From Paragordius varius (taxonomy: Eukaryota; Nematomorpha), in NCBI GenBank assembly GCA_964247055.1, contig OZ176054.1:10230001-10294000 (forward strand): DNA of 64,000 nucleotides, in the 5' to 3' direction. Below are positions 39,501-50,200 of the stretch, piece by piece. Below the pieces are notes generated by a model, which saw only the letters and a program-made list of their open reading frames with translations, had not been told where the DNA came from and made no database searches. Numbering within the stretch: position 1 is the stretch's first letter; each line of letters opens with the position of its first letter. Made by a program: the position numbers and the translations under genes.

Positions 39501-42500
39501 GGACCATTTTGAAGTGTTCAAGGACCACTTGAATAAGGACCAACTTGAACTGTTCAAGGACTTTCTTGAAGTGTAAATGGGATATTATATTTCCAAATAA
39601 TGCCTATCAACAAAGAAATTCACAACAATTTAAAAAAATGTTTTAAAATAATAAGACTAATTTTTATATACAGTATGAGTAAATATATATTGCTAGAAAG
39701 TTATATTGCCAAATAGGATATGCAGCAAAGAGATTATTATTGGCTAATAATATTAAAAAGTAAAAAAAAATAATTATAATTTAATAATACTGCCCTTTGT
39801 ATATGCTATTTGGCAATAAATAATAACGTTCTAGCAATGTATACTTATACTTGCTGGCAAATTTTGTTAAAAAAGCTTAAAATATTTACGAGTAAATTAG
39901 GTGCGAAGACTTATAATTGGGTAAGTAAATCAAATTATGAAAAATTTTGTAAAAATAAAATTTTTCTATATTTTTTCCCAATTACTAAAATATCAGCAAA
40001 ATAAAATTATTTTTATAGGTAATTTTAAAAAAATATTAGAGTTCACAGCATGCCAATTTTAAATTAAAAAGTTAAATATACCAATTTTGTAGATTTGCTC
40101 TTTTCTGCATTTCGATTTCCTTAAATAATAGATAGACTAATATAATTGGCTAAAATATTTATTTTGCTAATATAGAAAAACTTTACAAATCTAATATCTT
40201 TTTTCATATTTAAGTAATAATTATATTATAAGCAAAATATCGACATGGGTTATATTAAAATTATTTTTCTACAGCCTTACTACATCATCAACCAATATTT
40301 ATTAAATTTAATAATATGATATGATATACAGATGAGTTTTTCAACGACGACCCAGTAGAAGAGGGAGAAAACGTTTTAGGTAACTTTTTTATATTTTTCA
40401 AAACAATAAGTTATACGGATATTTTGAACAATATAATTCTTTTAATCTGCTTGACATTACTTAATAGGGTTAGTATTTCATGCGAAAGCAATAGATTATT
40501 CTTTTGCCAAAATCTTGTTAAAAAACATAACGCTTAAAAATTACTGCTAGTTTAAATATATATTATGGCCAAATTCAGCAAAAATGTAATTTTAAATTAA
40601 ATTGGGTATGTCGAATTTAGAATCCGAATGTAGAAGTTACCTCAGATAAATATTAAAAATATTTTTTTTAATTTTATTTATTCAATAAATATAAATGGCT
40701 AAATCTATTTCATTTAGTTTTGTAATAAGAAATTTAGCTTTGTGTTTTAATGAGCTACGTTAGGAAGTGAATAAAATGCAAAAATATATTTATGTTAAAA
40801 TCAATAGTAATAGATTTAATTTTGTAGTTCTGAAAATTTTACTAAATTTGATTTGATTTTAAAAATGCATTTTTGCACACACGCTTTTTTATTTAAAACA
40901 GCTGATTGACCCGTTCAATACCTAACACGAAAAAACAATAATTTTATGATTAATTCAACCCAATCAACATTACAATAATATTTTTTTTAAAATATAAAGC
41001 AATTTAAACTATAGAAGTAACAGTGTAACTCACTATATTTTTAAATAAACGCTTTTTCTTCATTATAGGTACTAAAACATGTTTAAAAACATAAAGTCAA
41101 TGAGCTAGTTCACAAAAGCTTTTAATACTGATATTTAATACTTTTTTGAAAATCCCATATACACTTTTTTCCGAGTTTTATGCAATACTTTTGATTTTAT
41201 TATAAAAATTTTATTTAGTTTAGACCCTTTACTTTATAAATGTAGAATCTTAATAAATCTTATTAATTAAGTAATATTTTTATTATATATTTGTTTGATT
41301 CAAATTGAATGCTTAAAATCAGTTTTTTGGTTTAACATGCCAAAATTATTTTCGCTTAACGCTGGTAATTTAAAATTAGGTAAACTACATTTTTGGCGCT
41401 AAATTTGGTTTACTATAAATATAATATATATATTACTAAAGTATTATATATTTAAATCATCACTATAATCTTGGGACAAAAAACACTATACGTTACTTAT
41501 AAAAAAATTATTTAAAACTTTTAAGGCGGAATGAATTATACAGACCTTTCAAATGATGATGATGCTGATATATATCAATATGTAGATTACTTCATTGTCC
41601 AATATAATTTAACGTAGATTTGAATTTTTCCTTCGCATACTTTATTATCATATTGTGATCGTTGTAATTGACAAATTAAAAAAATTATTTTCCTACAGTT
41701 ATAGAAAATGTCCAGAATGCAGATGTGATGATGGATAATATTGAAAAAATGTTAGAGGAATTTATGCATCCGGCTTTACACCATCCATTGTCTCCCATAC
41801 CTGAATTAGACGAGGCTCTTGATAGTCCGCCTGCTGAATGGAGTACATTTTTAATTGTTTTTTTTCTATTTTTATAAAGTTGACGTTGGGTGTGTTTTTA
41901 CATAGCGACTTGAGATGCCAGTATCAAAAGATAGTTTCCAAAAAAATATGTTAAATATAAAGCGCATGGCCAAATTTTTGTTAAATATTAATTGATTCAT
42001 GTTTGTTTTCAGTATAATATCAATTATTTTTACTGCCTTGGTTGTTTATTTATATATAATATTTTAGATCAAGTCAACGAAAACGAAGGTAAGTTTTTAC
42101 AAAAATTAAAAATCATTGTTAATTATAAAAAAATAACCAGTTTAGCTCTAATTTTTTAAGGATAAGGATTGATTTTATAAATTATGAAAGCTTTAACATT
42201 CGCTTGTCCAGAGATGTGATGATAAATTTTTTTTTAAAGTTTTAACTCTGCACACACTAAAGCTAAGCATGACACCTTAATTATTGCTTTTATTATTTGA
42301 TAAGCATTATACTTAAATTCCCAATGATTTTTATTTTTTTGGAATATTACAGTTTAACAAAATTTAATAAACATACCATGTAAGATTGTAAAACTTGACT
42401 TTGTTTATGAAAATATATTTTATAAATTTTTATTTAGAAATTTTGAATGCAGTGAATCCGAATGGTACTTAAATAAAAATAATATATAGCGGAACTTGAA

Positions 42501-45500
42501 GCATGGCTGAGTGATGTATCAAGTATATATACTTCATATTTCATAAATGACATTAATATTTGTAGTCATAGAGGCATATCACAAAATAGATTAAAAATTT
42601 ATATAGTTTACCATATTTTGCCTTAATTTTAGATAATGTTTTTTAGGTGGCAAAATAAAGAATATATATTTTAATAAAACATTCAATTATATATTTAACA
42701 ATTGTATACATTTTATGTAGAAAAAATTATGGATTAAAAGATATTATTTCTCAAAAGATGTCTTTTTACTATATAGGCATTGCATCAGAAGATTTCAATG
42801 CAGGTATGTATAAATATTTATTATTTTTAATTAAACAGATTATTAACCAATTTAACACTTAAATTATCGAGGATGAAAAAAGGAACGACCATTTTTGTAG
42901 AGAATTTTTTCTGACACCATCATCAAATATAACACTGTGCGCAAACAAAATTTTTTATGAATTATAACCAGCATTCTTTTGCCGGATTTTATTTGTTGAC
43001 GACTTTGTTTGTAAAATAATTATGTAATTTTTAAGGATCAAAAGGTTATTTAAAAATATAATTATAACACTTGAATTATTAATAAAATTATCACATTTTA
43101 TTGCATATAAATAGTTTAGAATCTTATAGCTAGGGTTTAAAGTTTTAGCAAAAAAAGTTTTTTTCTTAACATAAATACATAATTCAAATTTTATTATGAA
43201 ATATAAAATATTTTTTTTCATTATTAGCTTAACCACTATTAAATCATAACATTGAGTGTATAATAAATTTAGGGTATTTTAAAATCTTACATAAGCAATA
43301 TATGAATCAATACAAAATAGGATTTACAAGTAAATATCAACAGGTTCGTATGAATCCCAGTAAAATTATTATCTTGTTATACAAACTTGTAACTGGGATT
43401 TGTAAGATTATTGGTTGATATTCCACAACTTGTAAATCCTGTTTATTTATTTATACTTTGAAATTTCGGCTCATATCAGACACCATAATAAATCACTAAA
43501 TTAATTTGACTCACAAACCAGATGATGATAATAATTATTATGTAATGATTTTTCATTAATATATAAGTTTTTTAAATGAATAAAATATGATTTAATATTG
43601 AGCTCTCTAGTAAATAATAAAATAATATTTAAATGAAGTTATATAACATTTAAATTATGTATTAAGTATAAAGAAGCATGATATTTAATCAGAGTTTTAT
43701 AAAACCCCAACTATAGATTTTAGACTACTATTATAAATATGTGATAATATGATAATAAATTTTAGTCTACTAAGTTTTATAGTTATTTAAATCATCCTTA
43801 TTTTTTACTTTTTGCCCAATTTTAATTTTCTCACAATATTTTTAAAACTAGGTCGTCAACAATGTTTGGGGTAAATGAATTCGCTGGTTATTACCCCGTG
43901 AAAAAATTTTGTTAAAATAAATTGACCCTCTTTTTTGCCAGTGTAATATGTCGATCATATCTTTTCAAGAGGATAGCGTCTTCTGTCTTTCAGAGGTTGT
44001 GTTCGACTCACAAACTGCATCTGTAATTTCCTCAAGTATTGTCTCAACCGACTTCTTTAATTGATTCGTGTGTTTTAGATGAGTTTTATTACCATCCTTT
44101 GTATTGTAGGATAACAAATGTCCCCTTAATCACTTTCCATTATGTATAAATAAGTATAAGACATTATGTCAAAAAATATAATTGGCATTGATCAAGCATT
44201 ATTATATTATAAAGTTAAGTATATGGTAGTATAAAAAATTTATATAGGGATATCTCCCGATCACATTAAAATGGCAATAAATAAAAAAAATGATTTTTTA
44301 TATAATTATTGCAATTTAATTTATTCGGGACAGATTTAATATATTTTTAATTAATTTTATCATTTTTGGCTAGTACCATACATTTTCAATATAAGATTGG
44401 CTGCCTTTAATTTACTAGAATATTTTATAGAATGTAAATCTTTTTAATAATTTATATACAATTAAGGTTATTAGTTCTAACCCAAACAAACCCCTTAAAA
44501 TATATATTAACCCATTGCACACCCTTTATAATGATCACGATTAAGAAAAAATACATGGTGATATATCCATCATAACCATTTTATCCGATTTGTTAACATT
44601 AAATCATTCATTATCTTCAGTTTTAGTTAATCTGAAATATTAAATTGTATTTAAAAAAAGAAAAAACTGGGAGGGTGTACCCAACTTTTTGCCATAATCA
44701 TATTTAAAAATCGGAAAATGCAATTTAATTAGCAAAGGCTAGTTAATTAAATAGCACTTTTTAATTTTATAACTACTAACGCGCTATATTTAGGGTAATG
44801 AATGTTTAATTTTCTTATTTATGGATGGTCAAAAATTTTTATTATAAAAGTTTTATTTTAATTTAAAATGGAAAAACTTTTCAATATCATATATAATATA
44901 AACATTTATTTAACTTTGTAATTGAAGTTTATAAAGCCATGTGATTTTTTTAATATTTGTATTAGAGTTTTGCGCTCTACCTTCTTAGCCTTTAGAAAAC
45001 ATGTGATATTTCGGTAATTGAGAGGGAATTGAGATTACTTTAAAATTATATATGCGAGCTTATATTTATTTATCTATATCACGTTCCATAATTGACTACA
45101 TGATATAAATGTATATTCGCAATTTATCAATATCACAATTTAGCTATTGAAGGACTACAATTTGGTAAATATTTAATGACTAACATTTAACTTACCGTAA
45201 TTAGCTTCGGTATGAAACAACTAAACAATTAATAATAAAAAATGAAAAATAATTTAAAAAATTCACATAACATTATGGACACAATTTTTTAAGTAATAAA
45301 AATAAGCGAATGTTTCCATTATTATACCGCCTTTAATTATAATCCTAAAATTATTATTAAATTAAAATTTAGCTTATATTATGAAAACCCCAATGATAGC
45401 CTAATGTTAGTATTCCATAGCAGATTTAATATATGCAAGTTTGAAATGAGTGAAAACAATAAAAATGCGATAGACTGAATTATTAGAAATTATAAAAAAA

Positions 45501-47239
45501 TATTATTATGCATAAACCACAATATACCATTTACTGTTATAATTCACTTTTAAACAATTCAAATTCACCCTTGAGCAATTCAAATTCACCCTTGAACAAT
45601 TCAAATTCACCCTCAAACAATTAATTCACCCTAAAAATTATTTATGAAACTTCGGTCTAATATAACTTATCATTAAAACTAAATATATTTTTATGGCAAA
45701 GTTTATTATTTTTTCAGTATTATTTTGATTACATACAAAATTTCTTTTTTTATAAATATAAAAAATATAGTTAATATATAATCTTAAAAAACACATAATT
45801 TATTTTAGGGTGAATTTAAATTGTTCGAAGGTGAATTTGAATTGTTTAAGGGTGAATTCGAACTGTAAATGGTATACAATTGTTTTAACTTAACGCGCAA
45901 CGAATTAATACTACTATAAGTCTTTATTAAATATGATATGCTTAGCCGTTATTAAAAATGGGATGAAAACATGAAATGAGGTGGAATGGCGACTTTTAAA
46001 AAAAACAAATAATAATTTATATGTATTAAAATTGAGATATAAAATATTAAACTAGTTAAATGATAGTATTATTTTATTTTTTATACATTCTCTAAAATGT
46101 GATTGATTAAATAAGATTTGGAGCTTATGGCTGATGTTTTAAGCGATAGTGAAGAATCCGAGATGGAAGCAGAAAGTTTGATTCCAGAAGAAGATGAAGC
46201 TGGTATGTTTCAAACTGTTAAATATTTAGGTCCATCCGATCCAAATAGAAATAGACCACGTCCAGAGGACACCTCTTCTGATGAGGAGCCTGATGAAAAG
46301 AGACGTATTCTTTCTACAAATAATATATATAAAATTATTCATTCACATCAATCGATTCCTAATAGAATAAAAATAAACCTAAAGATAGATATATTGTTTA
46401 AGATTCATTTTCTTGGAAAACCTGAAAATCCATAACTAAGAGTAAACATAAGTGACATTATCTTTTATTTTAATCCCGTCCCCCGTATACCATGATTAAA
46501 AAATTAGATGTAAAAGTTGTGGATAATATAGCGGTATATAAATTTTTTATTATATTAGCTAAAGTATCGGATAAACAACCCAATGAAAACGTTCCTAAAG
46601 AAGAAGGTATATTATAATATTAAAAGTTTCTAATGAGTCTGATTATCTCATTTTATCAAATAATTGTCAATTAATCAATTTATTAGATAACAAACAGGGC
46701 TCAAATAAGAAAAAGGATAAGGGTATTAAACCGCCAAGACCTGGTAATAAAATTTATTTCCAATTTATGCTTTAAATATTATTTTAAAATATTTTTTTGT
46801 TCTGAATATAGGTAGAAATAATGGCAGAAATAATGGGAGAAGCAATGGTAGAGAAACAAGATTAGATGGTAGAAATTCAGGTAATGTATTCTATGAGATA
46901 GGAAACTTATATCAAAAAATATATTAATTTTGATTCCAAAATATAATTATAAAAAGATATGGTATCATCATGAGGGTCTCACTTTTTATCCTAATTACTT
47001 TAAAATTGGTAATGCCTTGTCCAGCGAATTATGATTGAATAATTTTATTTAGTACCGAAATCGATTCCCAAAATTCCAACTGGTGTTCAAAGTTCCCTTT
47101 TAGGAGCCTTAAGTGGTAAAATATAATATTTAATGAAATTGAATTCGACGACTATTATACAACATATATTTTAATGATATTTAGCAAAATTGGCTTTTGG
47201 TATGACATAAAATTATATATCGTGAGATTGATTATAATG

Positions 47240-47272
<33 letters not shown>

Positions 47273-50200
47273 TATATATACATATATAAATTTATATTAA
47301 TTTTATAGTTGGCAAAGGTAAAAGTATACATTATTTTATAAAAAAATTTTTTTTAACCAAACACATACATATAGGCGGACTCTTGGCTGGAGGTTTTATT
47401 TTTATTGTAATTTTAATTATTTAGGATTTTTAGCAACTACAATCGGAGGTATATGAAACAGTATAGTTTAAGGTTTAATTGGAGGTCTCGTTGGATCAAA
47501 AGGATTATCTTTCTCAAGTGAGAATATATTATTTGACAGTTTTTGGTTGTTAAATGGTCATTTGTTTCACTAAAAAATCATGATAAATTTTTTGCCCCTT
47601 TAATATAAACGTTTTCAATTGCTTTAAGTTGACACGTTGAAACTATCGGTTTTTATAATGTAATTTTTATAAAATTCGAATTTTAAGACACATTTGATTG
47701 CCATATGTAGAATATCGAATTACACTGCTTTTGAAATAATGTATAGTCAGCTAATGCTTTCTTTTATGTAGACAACAACCAAGATGTATCAATTTCCAAC
47801 ACAGAAAGTATGTATTTACATGCACCTTATGTAATTATATTACTTTTATATGCCAAAACTAATTTTTGTGCTGCATGAATATAGCAACCAATAATGGTAA
47901 AATGTATCATAAAATTTTTAGTAACTAGTTTTATCATAAAAGTTCCCTTAAACTCATCCTTCCAAGCAGGTAAAACTTTTCATGTAACTTAATATGTTAA
48001 TAGGTACGACAGTTGAGCCATATGACGGTAAAATAATATGTGATAAAAAATAGATACTGAAGAAAATATATACTTTTCTGATTCCAACGTAACTTCAACC
48101 ATCATCTCACAAACTGATGATTGTCTCTCGATCAAAATTGATGTACCCAATACGGGTTAATACATTTATCTTTTTATTATTAATATTATAAAATATTTTT
48201 ACTGAATCGATTATATTTGGGTAACGATACTATCCATATATATCCCATTAAAATTTTGAAATGAATGGAAATAATCATGTTACATTGGTTGGCTTTCATG
48301 CCAGAAAGTATTAATTGTTACTTGAAATTTAAATGTATATTTTACAAGCATTATATTAATTATTTTTTATATAGTGGTATTAACCAGGGATTGGAACCGG
48401 AACCGTTTTTGGTTCCAGTCCAAGATCACTTTTTTTGCTTATGATTCCGGAAGAAAAATTCATTTACTCAATTATATATAAAGCGAGACATATATGGCTT
48501 GAGTATTATGCCGGATTTTTTTGTTTGCCCGCTTAAAACCCATTTATAATTAGAACAGGAAAAGACCTGGGTTTTTATCGCCTAAAAATGTCAATTTTTC
48601 CAAAATTTGGGGTTATTTTAAAGGTAAAAGTACCCAAAATCTATTATTTAAAATAAAAAAAATAAAATTTATATATCCCAAAAACAGTACGGAACACACC
48701 CGAGTTGCGAAATCGTAAAGTAAAAAATTTCCATGCGAAAAACAGCTTATCTAAACACATTACATTAAATTATATTAAATACAATATCTGTAAGTATTAA
48801 TTCACAAACTTCATAAAATCGTTAATGTTTTGATAATGCAACTTTTCCCTAAAAATTATATAAATCAGTTTACTTTCATTTTAAATATGTGTTAGGAAAA
48901 CTAACAAATAACGTTTTACATATGTATAATTGTATAAATAGTTGAAAAAAATAAAAAATATGATTTAAAAGATGGGAATTGTAAAAAAATTGTTAAAAAA
49001 GAAAAATGAAACCGTTTTCGGAAAAATAGATGTTTTTAAAACGGTGCCGAAAAAAAGCAAATGATTCTGGTTCCACAAAAACGGTTCCGGTTCTAATCCC
49101 TGGTATTGACCCATTTAGCTAAAATTAAAAATGTATGCGTAATTTAAGTTATATTACTGTTAATTCGTACTTTTACCAATATTTTGAAAAAAATACTGTA
49201 ATTTCCCTTTTTCCAAGCTGCGTGCTCTTAATGTAAGAAGTGATAGTAACTAAAAAAATAACTAATGGATCTTACAAAGGTTATTTATGATGTCAATTTG
49301 AATGACCTGCTGGAAATCTAAAAATATATGCACCTTAAATTTTTTTAGTAAAATATTTATATTCTATGACAATATGCCCATAATTTGGTGCAACTAAAAA
49401 AACACAGGCATAAAGTATGTTATATTTTTAAAAAATTGAGACGTATATTAGTAAGCAAAGTTATTTTATCAATTATTAAAATATTTATTACTATATACAT
49501 ATACAGTGTTGGAGAAAAGAAACTGCTTTGACCGAAAAGCATCCATTTATGGGATTCAAGGTTATGATATGTGGATTGAGGATGGGGAAAATGGAGCAAA
49601 TTATATTTTTGAATATGAATTATCGCTAGTACCAGATCAGAATGGCAGGGTTGTTTTCAACATGTATGGTAAGAAGAGGATAACACGAATGAATTATTTG
49701 GTATGCAGATATTTTGTAATAACATCCTTTTATAGTAAAATAATTATCTTATAACAGGCAAGCATTATAATGCTTGCCTGTTATAAGATAAATTAATAAG
49801 GCTGTAATTTAGCGCGTTGTGAAATTTTTTTTTTGTTCGGTAGATGTTGTTGTAATCTAACATTAAAATATTCAACCCGACATTAAATACACCTCTATAA
49901 TATTTTGCAAAATATCGATAACTGCATTCTAAATTTTATTTGCGGAAAGTTAAATATTTTATCACTCTTTTGTGCCACTATAAAAATATTAATAATATAC
50001 AGAATAGGTAAGTATACACTGCTAGTTTTCAATTATATAAAATATATATTATTGGCTAAAATAAAGAGCAAACTATAAACAAATAATATTGCTCTTTTAA
50101 CGCTATCTGGCTATAATTAATAAGTAGTGATTAACCCATAATGTAGAAAAATGAAAGACACATACAAGAGTACTATTACAAATTGATACCTGAAAATACG

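Noticed and set aside
41526-41581. Acidic stretch (NYTDLSNDDDAD) after TTAAG, a possible extra copy A exon
   Set aside because: The only usable donor leaves phase 0, but the next exon needs phase 1, and no counterpart was found in copy C.
49998-50005. Possible 5-nt exon AATAG between ACAG and GTAAGT
   Set aside because: Would create an in-frame stop after either donor of the previous exon.
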